Below, piece by piece: positions 51,745 to 61,343 of a stretch of 64,000 nt of DNA (positions within the stretch are counted from its first letter, which is position 1; every line of letters begins with the position of its first letter). Location of the stretch: the NCBI GenBank assembly GCA_003152695.1, contig PMAT01000090.1:75885-139884 (forward strand), in the 5' to 3' direction. The notes under the pieces were generated by a model that saw nothing but the letters and a program-made list of their open reading frames with translations, had not been told where the DNA came from and did no database searches. The position numbers and the translations under genes are program-made. The DNA is from Acidobacteriaceae bacterium. Its GTDB lineage: Bacteria > Acidobacteriota > Terriglobia > Terriglobales > Acidobacteriaceae.

Positions 51745-53571
51745 TTAGGCTTCCACTCCGGCAGGTTGGCTATTGCGCCGCGGACGCCGGTTCTCCTGCA
51801 GGATTTTCTTGCGCAGGCGCAACGATTTCGGCGTGATCTCGACCAGTTCATCATCGGCAATGAACTCGATTGCCTGCTCCAGGTTCAAATTCTTGAACGG
51901 CACCAGGCGGATGGCGTCATCTGCCGTGGAAGAGCGCATGTTGGTGAGCTTCTTTTCGCGGACAATGTTGACCACCAGATCGTTGTCGCGCGAGTTCTCG
52001 CCCACGACCATGCCTTCGTAAACCTCCACTCCCGGACCGACGAACATTTCGCCGCGCTCCTGCAAGCCCCACAGCGCGTAGGCGGTGGTGTGCCCGCCGC
52101 GGTCCGCGACCAGAGCGCCGGTCACCCGATGTGGGATGTCGCCCTGCCACTCGGTGTAGCCGTCGAAAAGCGAATTCATCACGATGGTGCCGCGCGTGTC
52201 GGTCAGTAACTCACTGCGCAGGCCAATCAGCCCGCGGCTGGGGATGACGAATTCCATGCGCACGCGGCCGTAGCCGTGGTTGTGCATCTTCTGCATGTGC
52301 GCTTTGCGCGCTCCCAACTTCTCGATCACCACGCCAACGAATGATTCGGGAACGTCAATGGTCAGCCGCTCCACCGGCTCCATCAGCTTGCCGTCAACGT
52401 GTTTGGTTACGATCTCGGGCTTGCCCACCGCCAGCTCGAAGCCTTCGCGCCGCATCATCTCGATCAGAATCGCGAGCTGCAACTCGCCGCGCCCCATCAC
52501 CTTGAACGAGTCGGTGCTCTCGGCGTCTTCCACGCGCAGGGAAACGTTGGTCAGCAGCTCTTTTTCCAGGCGCTCGCGCAGATTGCGCGAGGTAACGTAC
52601 TGGCCTTCACGTCCGGCAAACGGCGAAGTATTCACCATGAACTGGATCGCGATGGTCGGCTCGTCGATAGTCGTAACCGGCAACGGCGCTGGGTTCTCGA
52701 TGTCCGTGATGGTCTCACCGATGTTGATGCCGGTCACCCCGGCGACCGCAACAATGTCGCCCAACTCGGTGGCGACGATGTCCGTCCGCTTCAGTCCGGA
52801 AAAAGAGAACATCTTGGTAATCTTGATCTTCTCCATCGACCCGTCGCGTTTGGCAATGGCAACGTCTTCGCCGGTACGCAGCGTGCCATTGAAGACGCGC
52901 GCAATAGCCAGCCGGCCAAGGTAGTCGCTGTAGTCGAGATTGGCGACCAGTACTTGCAGTGGCCCATCAGCGTCGCCAGTCGGCAGGGGAATCGTGTCAA
53001 CGATGGCGTCGAAGAGTGGGCGGAGATTCTCGCCCGGTCGATCTAGGTCAGTCGTGGCCGTGCCCACTCTGGCATTGGTGTAGAGCACGGGAAAGTCGAG
53101 CTGATCTTCCGCGGCATCCAGGTCAATGAACAGGTCATACACCTCGTTGAGCACTTCCTGAGGACGCGCGTCGGGACGGTCAATCTTGTTGATTACCAGG
53201 ATGGGCGGCAGCTTGGCTTCGAGCGCTTTGCTCAAGACGTAGCGCGTCTGCGGCAGCGGGCCTTCACTGGCGTCCACCAGCAGCATCACGCCGTCCACCA
53301 TCTTCAGCGCGCGCTCCACCTCGCCGCCGAAGTCGCTGTGGCCGGGCGTGTCTACGATGTTGATCTTAATGTCATGGTAGAAAATGGCCGTGTTCTTGGC
53401 CAGAATGGTGATGCCGCGCTCGCGCTCCAACTCATTGGAGTCCATCACGCGCTCGACGTGGGTCTCGTTGGCGCGGAAAGTGCCGCTCTGGTTCAGCATG
53501 GCGTCAACCAGGGTGGTCTTTCCGTGGTCCACGTGCGCGATGATGGCGATGTTGCGAAGACTCTTGCTCAA
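51745..53571 (-). CDS. typA: Translational GTPase TypA/BipA
   Basis: A 608-aa ribosome-associated GTPase of the EF-G family. It has [10 protein letters not shown] (G1), RGITI (G2), [12 protein letters not shown] (G3) and NKIDRPDA (G4), followed by domains II, III, V and the TypA-specific C-terminal domain. It supports ribosome biogenesis and stress adaptation. Length matches typical BipA. It is a single-gene transcript, with a divergent TonB-C gene upstream. Confidence 0.97.
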   Translation of the reverse strand: MSKSLRNIAIIAHVDHGKTTLVDAMLNQSGTFRANETHVERVMDSNELERERGITILAKNTAIFYHDIKINIVDTPGHSDFGGEVERALKMVDGVMLLVDASEGPLPQTRYVLSKALEAKLPPILVINKIDRPDARPQEVLNEVYDLFIDLDAAEDQLDFPVLYTNARVGTATTDLDRPGENLRPLFDAIVDTIPLPTGDADGPLQVLVANLDYSDYLGRLAIARVFNGTLRTGEDVAIAKRDGSMEKIKITKMFSFSGLKRTDIVATELGDIVAVAGVTGINIGETITDIENPAPLPVTTIDEPTIAIQFMVNTSPFAGREGQYVTSRNLRERLEKELLTNVSLRVEDAESTDSFKVMGRGELQLAILIEMMRREGFELAVGKPEIVTKHVDGKLMEPVERLTIDVPESFVGVVIEKLGARKAHMQKMHNHGYGRVRMEFVIPSRGLIGLRSELLTDTRGTIVMNSLFDGYTEWQGDIPHRVTGALVADRGGHTTAYALWGLQERGEMFVGPGVEVYEGMVVGENSRDNDLVVNIVREKKLTNMRSSTADDAIRLVPFKNLNLEQAIEFIADDELVEITPKSLRLRKKILQENRRPRRNSQPAGVEA

Positions 53572-53788
53572 AACCTAATGTCCTTCCTGTTGGGGAAAAC
53601 CGCGTGCGATCAGGCAGACGGAGGGCTTCAGAACCGGTAGTCTAAGTTTACAGTATGCCGCGCAGAACGGCTTCACCACCTGCACCGAATACTTTCCTTG
53701 TAAAGCTCCAAACGCTTGTGACGCACCTTTCGATTGGGCTTGCTTCCATATAAGATAGCCATACCTTTTGCACGACTCAGGGAACTTG

Positions 53789-54223
53789 ATGCGCACTCTC
53801 ACACTGATCGCTCTGTCGATCTCTCTGTCATTTCTTGCTGCCACGGCTCGGGCGCAGGCCGGCAATGCGCGCCCCGAATCCTCTTCCACTCTCTCGACTT
53901 CACCCGCCGATTTTGCTGAGGACCAAACCTTCTCGCACTTCCAGCGCATCACCAAGGACATGAAGCCGCCGAAAGCGACAGACGCGCCTGATCCGAAGTT
54001 TCCTGATCTGCCCCCGGATGCAGAGCAGCACGGCACGGTCGTCATGTTGGTGGGCATCAATGCTAAAGGGCGTGTCGACGTGGTGCGCGTCCTTCGCAGC
54101 GATGAACCTGCTTTCGAACTTAGCGCCGTGAATACGGTGAAGAAATGGAAGTTTCGTCCAGCCGAGAAGAATGGACAAGCCGTGCCGGTGCAGGTAACCG
54201 TGGAGATGAAGTTCGAGAAGTGA
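53789..54223 (+). CDS. Exported TonB C-terminal domain protein
   Basis: A 144-aa protein with a signal peptide (RTLTLIALSISLSFLAATARA). The ATG at 53789 is preferred over 53768 because it follows an AGGGA by five bases and starts the signal peptide. The C-terminal domain has GTVVMLVGINAKGRVDVVRV and AVNTVKKWKFRPA, typical of TonB_C-like domains. With no membrane anchor and no energy-transducing helix it is not a true TonB; such free domains are common here and may bind partner proteins. Confidence 0.8.
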   Translation: MRTLTLIALSISLSFLAATARAQAGNARPESSSTLSTSPADFAEDQTFSHFQRITKDMKPPKATDAPDPKFPDLPPDAEQHGTVVMLVGINAKGRVDVVRVLRSDEPAFELSAVNTVKKWKFRPAEKNGQAVPVQVTVEMKFEK

Positions 54224-54230
54224 TGGAAGA

Positions 54231-54285
54231 CAGTTGTCAGTAGCCAGTTGTCAGTTGTCGGTAAGAACTGACGACTGGCTACTGC
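54231..54285. repeat. Tandem heptamers (CAGTTGT type) forming a long hairpin
   Basis: Units CAGTTGT, CAGTAGC, CAGTTGT, CAGTTGT, then the inverse ACTGACG, ACTGGCT, ACTGC. A 19-base arm starting at 54238 pairs with 54266-54284 in 18 of 19 positions around a 9-base loop, and CTTTCT follows. It may act as a terminator after the TonB-C gene. Confidence 0.85.
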
Positions 54286-54324
54286 TTTCTCCGCCCCTGT
54301 CTCTCTGGGCGATAATAGAGTCAC

Positions 54325-54879
54325 ATGTTGAACCAGATTAACCCGCTCACCTCCGACGAACCTAAAACCGAAGACGCCGTCGATTTGCTGATCGGCTGTC
54401 ATCAGCGCATTCGTCACTTCACCGGCGTAGCCATCAAGCTGGCGCATGCCCAAGGCGCTGCGCCTGACGAAATCCGCCAGGCCGCTGCCGGCCTCCATCG
54501 CTATTACAGCGTCTCGCTGCCATTGCATGAGGCCGATGAAGATCAGACTCTACAACCTCGTCTGCGCGACGTAGCGGACCAACCGGTACGCCACGCCCTA
54601 CTGGTCATGAGTGACCAGCATCAGGCAATCGATGGGTTGATCGAGCGGCTGCTGCCCTTACTGGTACTGGTGAGAGACAAGCCCGACACGCTGGCTGAAG
54701 TTGGCGGCGAGATGTGCTCCATCACGAAAGCGCTGGAGGAAATATTTCGCCCGCACCTGCAGATGGAAGAAGAGGTGATCTTCCCGGCCATTCGCCAAGT
54801 CCTGCCGGAGCAGGCGCGCGAGGAAATGTTGCGGGAAATGCAGCAGCGGAGGAAAACAGGGTTGAGCGATAGTGAATAG
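54325..54879 (+). CDS. Hemerythrin HHE domain protein
   Basis: A 184-aa four-helix protein. The expected metal ligands are visible: CHQRIRH (His pair), HEADEDQ, HQAIDG and HLQMEEEV. HHE proteins bind a di-iron centre and oxygen or nitric oxide, or act in iron and redox sensing. No signal peptide, so it should be cytoplasmic. Its stop TAG lies in a heptamer array. A secreted truncated hemoglobin follows on the other strand. Confidence 0.88.
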   Translation: MLNQINPLTSDEPKTEDAVDLLIGCHQRIRHFTGVAIKLAHAQGAAPDEIRQAAAGLHRYYSVSLPLHEADEDQTLQPRLRDVADQPVRHALLVMSDQHQAIDGLIERLLPLLVLVRDKPDTLAEVGGEMCSITKALEEIFRPHLQMEEEVIFPAIRQVLPEQAREEMLREMQQRRKTGLSDSE

Positions 54880-54927
54880 TGGCAAGCGAAACTAACTAGC
54901 CACTATCCACTAACCACTATGCACTAA
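54870..54927. repeat. Opposed heptamer arrays (TAGTGGC / CTAACCA types)
   Basis: TAGTGAA and TAGTGGC at 54870-54883, then CTAGCCA, CTATCCA, CTAACCA, CTATGCA at 54896-54923. They are inverted with respect to each other and lie between the convergent hemerythrin and hemoglobin genes. Confidence 0.8.
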
Positions 54928-54928
54928 G

Positions 54929-55402
54929 TCACCTTCCCACGATGTCGCCCTTCAGTCCACTGATGGCAGCCATTACTTCACTCTGTTCCTTCTGCGGCAC
55001 CTTGAACTTGTTCAGGGTTTCCGTCAGGTGTGCCGCCGAGGTATTCCAATCGGCGTCGGTGATGTGCAAACCGGTGTGCGCCGTCTTCATGTCCTGGCCA
55101 GTGTAGATGCACGGGCCGCCGGTGGCCACACAGAGAAAATCAATGACATGCGCCTCGACCCTCGCTTTCGAGGTGTCGTTCAGACCGGTGAAGAACTTGG
55201 CAAGTTGGGGATCGGTCGCCAACCGGCCAATGAAGTCCTTGGTCACGGCTACCAGCGCGTCATATCCGCCGAGCCGGGTGTAGAGTGAGGCCGCGGCGGC
55301 CGGAGCGTTCATCGCTTGTGGGGACGCAGCCATCGCGTACGGCGCGACGCCGGTGATTACCGCAAAGGCCAGCAACATCGTTGCGAGAAATTTCTTGTTC
55401 AT
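54929..55402 (-). CDS. Exported truncated hemoglobin (group I)
   Basis: A 157-aa protein with a signal peptide (MLLAFAVITGVAPYAMA) and a group I truncated globin of about 120 residues: SLYTRLGGYDALVAV, then FFTGLND and TGQDMKTAHTGLHIT, where His is the likely proximal heme ligand region. Most trHbs are cytoplasmic; the signal peptide makes this periplasmic or membrane-bound. It should bind oxygen or NO. An AAGGAG ribosome site precedes the ATG. Confidence 0.88.
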   Translation of the reverse strand: MNKKFLATMLLAFAVITGVAPYAMAASPQAMNAPAAAASLYTRLGGYDALVAVTKDFIGRLATDPQLAKFFTGLNDTSKARVEAHVIDFLCVATGGPCIYTGQDMKTAHTGLHITDADWNTSAAHLTETLNKFKVPQKEQSEVMAAISGLKGDIVGR

Positions 55403-55753
55403 GTTCGGTCTCCTTCAGGAGGTAGAATTACAAGCGGAAAACACCATGATCGCAATTGACCCAGCATCCACTCCTCGTTACCCGGCTCATGAGCGAAAGG
55501 ACAGGTGCTCGCTCAACCCTGAGTGCCTAAGCCATAACAAAATTGCGCGTGTCCATCGCGCCAGTTGTTCGCCGAGGGCGTTTACTGGTATGTTTTCGTG
55601 GTTTCCGTTTGCTGAGTCGTTTACGTGGCCCAAACAGCTTTCGGGTTTTACAACGAAAGAATGTTTTTCGCGGCACCCTGTTTCCGGCGTTTAACGCCGC
55701 TGGTTTGATGCTGAAGGGAACAATCTGTCAGCCTTGCTGGAACGTATTACGAT
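55403..55753. other. Intergenic region upstream of the ECF sigma gene
   Basis: About 350 bases, locally richer in A/T. It contains a short CGGCGTT/AACGCCG hairpin near 55685-55699. GGAAC occurs twice near the sigma gene start but no matching ECF -10 spacing is clear. No gene supported. Confidence 0.5.
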
Positions 55754-56314
55754 ATGGAACCGATCGAAAAGCGGACGTTGACGCGCGATCCGGGAGACGA
55801 GATGCGGCTGGTGGCGCGCATCCGCGCCGGGGACCAGCAGGCGATGTCCGAGCTCTACGACCGGTATTCCAAGGTGGTTTATGCGGTGGCTTTGCGTGTG
55901 CTTCAGGATGCCGCCGGCGCCGAGGATGTACTGCAGGACGTTTTCTTGCAGCTATGGCGCAATCCTGACGCCTTCGACGCCAGCCGGGGCAGCCTGGCTG
56001 CGTGGTTGGCGGTGATCGCCCGTCATCGCTCGATCGACCGGTTGCGCAAGCGGCGTCCGGAAACCGACATCGAGGATTGCGTCATCGCCAGCGGTCCCGA
56101 CCTGCGGGATGAGACCGAGCGCGCTCTGCTCATCGAGAAGGTGCGCGGCGCCCTCGAGGTGATGAGCCCCGAGCAGCGTCAAGCCATGGAGCTGGCATTC
56201 TTTCAGGGGCTGACACACACGGAAATCGCCGAGAAAACAGGCGAGCCTTTGGGCACGATTAAGACGCGCATTCGCAGTGGACTCCAGCAATTGCGTGCCA
56301 AGTTTGCATCATGA
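55754..56314 (+). CDS. ECF RNA polymerase sigma factor (SigK-like)
   Basis: A 186-aa sigma70-family ECF factor. Region 2 includes YDRYSKVVYAVALRVLQD and EDVLQDVFLQLWRNP; region 4 has LSPEQRQAMELAF-like MSPEQRQAMELAF and EIAEKTGEPLGTIKTRIR, a helix-turn-helix. It overlaps the anti-sigma gene by four bases (ATGA). Pairing with an RskA-type protein places it in the SigK group. It would direct RNA polymerase to stress or redox genes when released. Confidence 0.92.
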   Translation: MEPIEKRTLTRDPGDEMRLVARIRAGDQQAMSELYDRYSKVVYAVALRVLQDAAGAEDVLQDVFLQLWRNPDAFDASRGSLAAWLAVIARHRSIDRLRKRRPETDIEDCVIASGPDLRDETERALLIEKVRGALEVMSPEQRQAMELAFFQGLTHTEIAEKTGEPLGTIKTRIRSGLQQLRAKFAS

Positions 56315-57087
56315 AGACACACGACCAATTCGCGGAAGATCTGGCGTTGTACGCGCTGGATGAGCTGATCGGCAGCCAGCGCCAGGAACTGGAAAGCCAC
56401 CTCGACACGTGCGCTGCGTGCCGTCGCGAACTGCAGGCCCTGCGCGGCGACTTGGGAATCCTTGGCTTGTCGAGCAGCGGGCCACAGCCGCCCGCGCGAA
56501 GCAAGGATCGATTGATGAGGGCCGTTGCCGCCGAACCGCGCGGGGTCTCCTCGCCGGCTCAGGCTCCGCAGCGCAGCTTGGGATGGGCATGGATTCCCAC
56601 AGTGGCTGCGGTTGTGCTGCTCTTCGCCCTGGCTGGATTGTGGCGCAGTAATGGCCGCATGAGAGATCAGCTCGCCGAACTGGCCGGTCACAATCGGGAC
56701 CAGACGATTCAACTCGATCGACTGAATGAAGAGATGAGGTTGCTGACCGCGCCCGATGCCGTTCACGTGTCGATGAACCCGCAAAAGTCGCCCAGGCAAC
56801 CGAGTGGCACCGCGATCTTCAGCCCGTCGCGAAAGCGCATGATGTTCATGGTCAGCAATCTACCCACGTTGCCGGCGGGCAAGGCTTACGAGCTGTGGAT
56901 TATCCCGATGCAGGGCGCGCCCATGGCTGCGGGGGTTTTCAAACCCGATGAGCACGGCAATGCCATGATGATGGACCACAAGATGCCCGCTGGTGTCGAA
57001 GCGAAGGCCTTCGCCGTCACCGTGGAGAACGAAGAGGGCTCCGACAAGCCGACCTCGCCGATCATGCTGATGGGTGAGGCCGGGTAA
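56311..57087 (+). CDS. RskA-type anti-sigma factor
   Basis: A 258-aa membrane protein. The N-terminal zinc-binding anti-sigma motif is HLDTCAACRREL (HxxxCxxC, about residues 30-38), a membrane helix spans about 93-112 (TVAAVVLLFALAGLW), and the outer RskA domain has AIFSPSRKRMMFMVSNLP and YELWIIP. Relatives hold SigK inactive until a redox or other signal leads to cleavage. Direct coupling to the sigma gene supports the pair. Confidence 0.9.
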   Translation: MKTHDQFAEDLALYALDELIGSQRQELESHLDTCAACRRELQALRGDLGILGLSSSGPQPPARSKDRLMRAVAAEPRGVSSPAQAPQRSLGWAWIPTVAAVVLLFALAGLWRSNGRMRDQLAELAGHNRDQTIQLDRLNEEMRLLTAPDAVHVSMNPQKSPRQPSGTAIFSPSRKRMMFMVSNLPTLPAGKAYELWIIPMQGAPMAAGVFKPDEHGNAMMMDHKMPAGVEAKAFAVTVENEEGSDKPTSPIMLMGEAG

Positions 57088-57191
57088 TGCACCGCGCGTC
57101 CACGGCTTTCCCGGTGAAATCCACAGGGTATTCACAGTCGCATCCCGATTCCTGCTGAATCTTCCTTCTGTTTCCTGCATACTAGTACAGC

Positions 57192-59042
57192 ATGGCCAAT
57201 CCCGGGGATTTTGCCTACACCGTCAAGCAGCAGGCCGATATCGTCCGCATTGTGGGCGAGTACATGACGCTGCGCAAAAGCGGCGCGCAAAACTTCCAGG
57301 GCTTGTGCCCCTTTCACCAGGAAAAAACGCCGTCCTTCTCGGTGCATGCCACGCGACAATTCTTCCACTGCTTTGGTTGCGGTGCTTCCGGCGACGTCTT
57401 CAATTTTGTGCAGAAGATCGAGAACATCACCTTTCCAGAATCAGTTCGCCTGATCGCGGAAAAACTCAAGATCCCTCTGCCCAAGATGAGCTACTCCTCG
57501 CCTGAGGAGGAGCGCCAGGCGGGCATGCGTGTCGGGCTGATCGAAATCCACGAGCGTGCCTGCAAGTTTTTCCAGGAACAATTGCGCCGGCCCGAGGCCG
57601 CACATGCACGCGAGTATCTTGCTTCGCGCGGTATCAGTCCTGAGATCATCGCCGAGTTTCGTATGGGTTACGCGCCCGATTCGGGCTTCCTGTTGCGCGA
57701 CGCCCTGCGCGGGCAATATGACGAGGCATTGCTGCGCGAGTCGGGCCTGTTCTCGTGGAAAGATAAGGGGGATGAAGCCGCCGATCACGACGCGGTCTTG
57801 TATTCCAAGTTTCGCAATCGGGTGATGTTTCCCATCACCAACGAATCCGGCAAGGTGATCGCCTTTACCGGCCGCACACTGGCGAGCGACGAGAAGTCGG
57901 GTCCCAAGTACCTGAACTCGCCGGAGACGCCGATCTACTCGAAGTCTCGGGTACTGTTCAATCTCGACAAGGCCAAGGAGCCGATTCGCAAGCTGGAGTA
58001 TGCCATCCTGGTCGAAGGCCAGATGGATTGCATCTCGGTGTACACTGCGGGCTTTCGCAACGTGATCGCCAGCTCCGGCACGGCGTTCACCGAGTTGCAA
58101 GCCCGGCTGCTGGGACGCTTCAGCAAGAACATCGTGGTGAATTTCGATCCCGACACCGCCGGTGCCGCGGCGGCTGAGCGTTCGCTGGCGCTGCTGGTGA
58201 GCGAAGAGTTCCAGATCAAGGTTCTGACACTTGAGGCCGGCTTCGATCCCGACCTGTACATCCGGCGCAAAGGGGTGGCAGCCTATGGCGAGGCGCTTTC
58301 GCACTCGCAGAAATATTTTGATTACCTGATTGAGCGCTCGCGTTCCTTGTTCCCCACGCGCACTCCCGAAGGCAAAGTGAAGGCCTTGAATTATCTGCTG
58401 CCGCACATTCAGCGGGTGCCCAGCCGTATTGTGCGCGACGAGTGGGCCAACGAAATCTCGCATCGGCTGGGAATCGAATCGGCGGTGCTGCGCCAGGAAC
58501 TGCGCCACGCCGCGGGCTCGCGTTCGGCGTCGCGAGTGAACGCTCCTGCTGCCACGGCCCTGATGGATGCCGAGAGGGTTTTGATTCGAGCGCTGGCAAG
58601 CCAGAAGTTATCCAGTAGTCCGGTAAGCAACCGCGATGGCCAGGACCTCGACTTCGAGCCTGCGCGTCAGGCGCATTTTGCCCTCAGCCGCGAGCGATTG
58701 CATGCTGGTTCGGCGGCAGAGGCTCTCATCGATGCCCTCCTGGTCGGACAGGAGCAGGGATTCGACCCGATGTCGCTTGCTCTGGAAGAAGACGCTCGCA
58801 GCCTGCTGGCGACCGTGCTCATGGATGAACACGAGGAACTGACGCCCGAGTTGCTGGAGAGCGCAATCCGGTCGTTGCGAAAGCGGCACGGGGAGCGTGA
58901 CTTGGAGCAACTCCAGCGGAAAGTCAAAGAACTGGAATCCCGGCCGGATGTGATGTCGAAGGCGCAGTTGGCGCAAGAGAGGCTTCGCCTTAAGCAGGCC
59001 ATGCGCGCCGGCGAGATCACGACTACCGGCGGACGCTCGTAG
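57192..59042 (+). CDS. dnaG: DNA primase
   Basis: A 616-aa replication primase. The N-terminal CHC2 zinc ribbon is CPFHQEKTPSF...HCFGCG (first Cys about 39), followed by the Toprim core with LVEGQMDCISVY and VNFDPDTAG, and a C-terminal helicase-binding helical part. A primosome partner and rpoD, common neighbours, are not in the window. It starts 104 bases after the anti-sigma gene. Length is typical. Confidence 0.97.
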   Translation: MANPGDFAYTVKQQADIVRIVGEYMTLRKSGAQNFQGLCPFHQEKTPSFSVHATRQFFHCFGCGASGDVFNFVQKIENITFPESVRLIAEKLKIPLPKMSYSSPEEERQAGMRVGLIEIHERACKFFQEQLRRPEAAHAREYLASRGISPEIIAEFRMGYAPDSGFLLRDALRGQYDEALLRESGLFSWKDKGDEAADHDAVLYSKFRNRVMFPITNESGKVIAFTGRTLASDEKSGPKYLNSPETPIYSKSRVLFNLDKAKEPIRKLEYAILVEGQMDCISVYTAGFRNVIASSGTAFTELQARLLGRFSKNIVVNFDPDTAGAAAAERSLALLVSEEFQIKVLTLEAGFDPDLYIRRKGVAAYGEALSHSQKYFDYLIERSRSLFPTRTPEGKVKALNYLLPHIQRVPSRIVRDEWANEISHRLGIESAVLRQELRHAAGSRSASRVNAPAATALMDAERVLIRALASQKLSSSPVSNRDGQDLDFEPARQAHFALSRERLHAGSAAEALIDALLVGQEQGFDPMSLALEEDARSLLATVLMDEHEELTPELLESAIRSLRKRHGERDLEQLQRKVKELESRPDVMSKAQLAQERLRLKQAMRAGEITTTGGRS

Positions 59043-59288
59043 AGTTTGGTGGGCCATGTAATCCACAAACTGCAGGCTGGCCGCCCGGACGGCGTCTGAA
59101 GGGGAAATTCAGGCAGTTGAAATTCGGCGCAAAATTCCCGAAGTGGGACAGATTCGCGCACGCTTACGCCTTTGGCGCCTGGTGGCCGCAGCACCAACCG
59201 CACGCCAGACAAGATTGGCTCAGCCGAATTTCGATTTGTCTTCCGCCAGGCCGTCGCACATGAGAACATGCTAGCTCGGAGTAAGAAA

Positions 59289-59561
59289 ATGGCCGCCTCA
59301 TCAAACGACTGGAAAATCCCGGAAGCAGTGTTACTGACTTACTGTTACAACCTAGACTGTTTGAAACCTTTTCACGTCACGCCGAGCAGCGAAGACCAAG
59401 TGGAGTTTTTCAATGAGCTGCTGGTCGATCGAAACGCCCGAGGGCCGGCAAAGCTGCTCCTGATTTGCCCGCGCTGCGGCGCTTTTGTTGAAGTTCTGAC
59501 ATCCCAGCTAGAGGTCTGCACCTGCGGTCAGGAGCCGCACAACCCGCCGTATAAGTCTTAA
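59289..59561 (+). CDS. Small cysteine-rich (putative zinc-ribbon) protein, hypothetical
   Basis: A 90-aa protein starting MAASSND at 59289, with GGAG eight bases before; a longer frame from 59172 has an atypical, Arg-rich lead. It contains CYNLDC, CPRCG and CTCG, enough for one or two zinc sites. No family recognised. The middle block PAKLLLICPRCGAFVEVL looks like a ribbon. Could be RNA- or protein-binding. Confidence 0.55.
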   Translation: MAASSNDWKIPEAVLLTYCYNLDCLKPFHVTPSSEDQVEFFNELLVDRNARGPAKLLLICPRCGAFVEVLTSQLEVCTCGQEPHNPPYKS

Positions 59562-59594
59562 ATAGTTTTCGTTCGTATGAGCTGTTTGCCCAAC

Positions 59595-60854
59595 TCACCC
59601 CGTCACGCTTACCTTCACCATTTTCTTTCCCGCCCGCAAGGTAAACTCCGTCCCTGGCTTTACAGCGACGACCAACTCGGTCTTGAGTTCGCCATCTACC
59701 TTTACGGCGTTCTGTTTGACTTTACGCAGGCCGTCGCTGACGGACGTCGCCAGACCAGTGCGCGCCAGCAGTTTGTCGAGCTTGACCTGCACGTGGCCAT
59801 CGGCAGTTGAGGCATTGGGCGCGGCGACCTCTTCGAAGCGCACCGACATCACGGGCAAATCCTCGGGCGTCTCGTCCTTCTGAAACATGCGCGACCAGTC
59901 TTGCGCCGCCTGCTCGGCCGCCTCCCGCGAGTGAAAGTCGGCGACGATGCGCTTGCCCAACTCCTGCTTCAGCTTCATGGGATGCGCCTCGCCGCTGGCA
60001 ACCTGCTGCTTCATGCGCTCGATCTCGGCCAGGCTCACGTCGGTAACCAGTTCGTAATAGCGCCACATCAGCTCGTCAGAAATGGACATCACCTTGCCGA
60101 ACATTTCCTGCGGCGCTTCGGTGATGCCGATGTAATTGCCGTACGACTTCGACATTTTCTGCACGCCGTCGGTGCCTTCCAGCAACGGCGTAGTCAGCAC
60201 GATCTGCGGCGGCTGCCCGTAATGGCGTTGCAGCTCGCGGCCTATCAGCAGATTGAACTTCTGATCGGTGCCGCCGAGTTCGACGTCGGCCTCAAGCGCC
60301 ACCGAGTCGTAGCCCTGCGCGATGGGATACAGCAGCTCGTGCATGGCGATGGGCTTCTCCTCGTCGAAGCGCTTGTGAAAGTCTTCGCGCTCCAGCATCT
60401 GCGACACGGTGAACTTGGCCGCCAGCCGGATGAAGCCTTCGAAGCCGAGCCGGCTCAGCCACTCGCTGTTGAAGCGCACCTCGGTCTTGTCGCGGTCGAG
60501 GATCTTAAAGACCTGCGCCTTGTAGGTCTCGGCGTTTTGGTCGATCTGCTCGCGCGAGAGCGGCGGACGCGTGGCCGAGCGCCCCGTGGGGTCGCCGATG
60601 AGGCCGGTGAAGTCGCCGATAAGGAAGATGACGGTGTGGCCCATGTCCTGAAAGTGCTTGAGCTTCCGCATCAGCACAGTGTGGCCCAAGTGCAGGTCGG
60701 GCGCGGTAGGATCGAAGCCGGCCTTCACCCGCATGGGCTTGCCAATGGCGCGAGAGTTCTCGATGCGCTCGCGCAGCTCGCTTTCGCGAATGATCTCCGC
60801 GACGCCCTTGCGCAGGTAGGCGAGCTGCTCGTCAACAGGAGGAAACGATGGCAT
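59595..60854 (-). CDS. tyrS: Tyrosyl-tRNA synthetase
   Basis: A 419-aa class I synthetase. The HIGH-type motif is DLHLGHT, the KMSKS motif is KMSKSYGN, and the C-terminal S4-like domain ends [18 protein letters not shown]. The ATG at 60854 (MPSFPPV) is chosen; the upstream ATG at 60884 would translate a heptamer repeat array. It charges tRNA-Tyr. Confidence 0.95.
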   Translation of the reverse strand: MPSFPPVDEQLAYLRKGVAEIIRESELRERIENSRAIGKPMRVKAGFDPTAPDLHLGHTVLMRKLKHFQDMGHTVIFLIGDFTGLIGDPTGRSATRPPLSREQIDQNAETYKAQVFKILDRDKTEVRFNSEWLSRLGFEGFIRLAAKFTVSQMLEREDFHKRFDEEKPIAMHELLYPIAQGYDSVALEADVELGGTDQKFNLLIGRELQRHYGQPPQIVLTTPLLEGTDGVQKMSKSYGNYIGITEAPQEMFGKVMSISDELMWRYYELVTDVSLAEIERMKQQVASGEAHPMKLKQELGKRIVADFHSREAAEQAAQDWSRMFQKDETPEDLPVMSVRFEEVAAPNASTADGHVQVKLDKLLARTGLATSVSDGLRKVKQNAVKVDGELKTELVVAVKPGTEFTLRAGKKMVKVSVTG

Positions 60855-60868
60855 GGACTTGATTATAG

Positions 60869-60906
60869 GAGTTTCGAGTTTCAAGTTTCGAGTTTCAAGT
60901 TTTGAG
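60869..60906. repeat. Tandem heptamer array (GAGTTTC type)
   Basis: Units GAGTTTC, GAGTTTC, AAGTTTC, GAGTTTC, AAGTTTT, then GAG. It lies just upstream of tyrS and continues into a false extension of its reading frame. Confidence 0.9.
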
Positions 60907-61013
60907 TGATCAAAGGTGCACCAGTAGCTGTTGATTTGTGAAGGACCGCAGATTTATCGCACGCTGCTTGTTCGTGCTCAGAGGGCCATATTTGCCGGAG
61001 GTTTTTTCGACTT

Positions 61014-61080
61014 GAAACTCGAAACCTGAAGCTTGAAACTGTTTTCACACTTGAAACTTGAACCTGGAGACTGGAAACTG
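61014..61080. repeat. Tandem heptamer array (GAAACTN type)
   Basis: GAAACTC, GAAACCT, GAAGCTT, GAAACTG, then after eleven bases GAAACTT, GAACCTG, GAGACTG, GAAACTG. It is inverted relative to the 60869 array and ends six bases before the next gene's start. Confidence 0.88.
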
Positions 61081-61085
61081 TCATC

Positions 61086-61343
61086 ATGTTCTTCCGCAAG
61101 ATCCGAGTCGAATACGAAGAGGCTGGGCAGCGGCATCCGTGTCCGCTGAAGTGGCTGGACAGCTTCAGCATGCGCAACTTCACCAACGACCAGGTGTTCG
61201 ACGATACGGTCCCCGTCGGCGAGGGTGAAATGGAGATCGGCGCGCGCGTCCCTTTGGAACGCCTGCGAAGTGCGATGGAAGACTGGTTTCGGCGCAAGAG
61301 CTACTTGCCCAAGGGCGCATCGCTGCGGGTGGAAGAAAAGTGA
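61086..61343 (+). CDS. Small hypothetical protein
   Basis: An 85-aa soluble protein, MFFRKIRVEYEEAG..., with RNFTNDQVFDDTVPVGEGEME in its middle and a basic C terminus. No family or catalytic motif is recognised and there is no ribosome site beyond weak purines, since the upstream bases are heptamer repeats. Codon use looks coding. Stop is followed directly by another repeat array. Confidence 0.55.
   Translation: MFFRKIRVEYEEAGQRHPCPLKWLDSFSMRNFTNDQVFDDTVPVGEGEMEIGARVPLERLRSAMEDWFRRKSYLPKGASLRVEEK

Noticed and set aside
57441..58508. A 355-residue minus-strand frame antisense to dnaG
   Set aside because: It mirrors a strongly conserved primase core and has no domain of its own.
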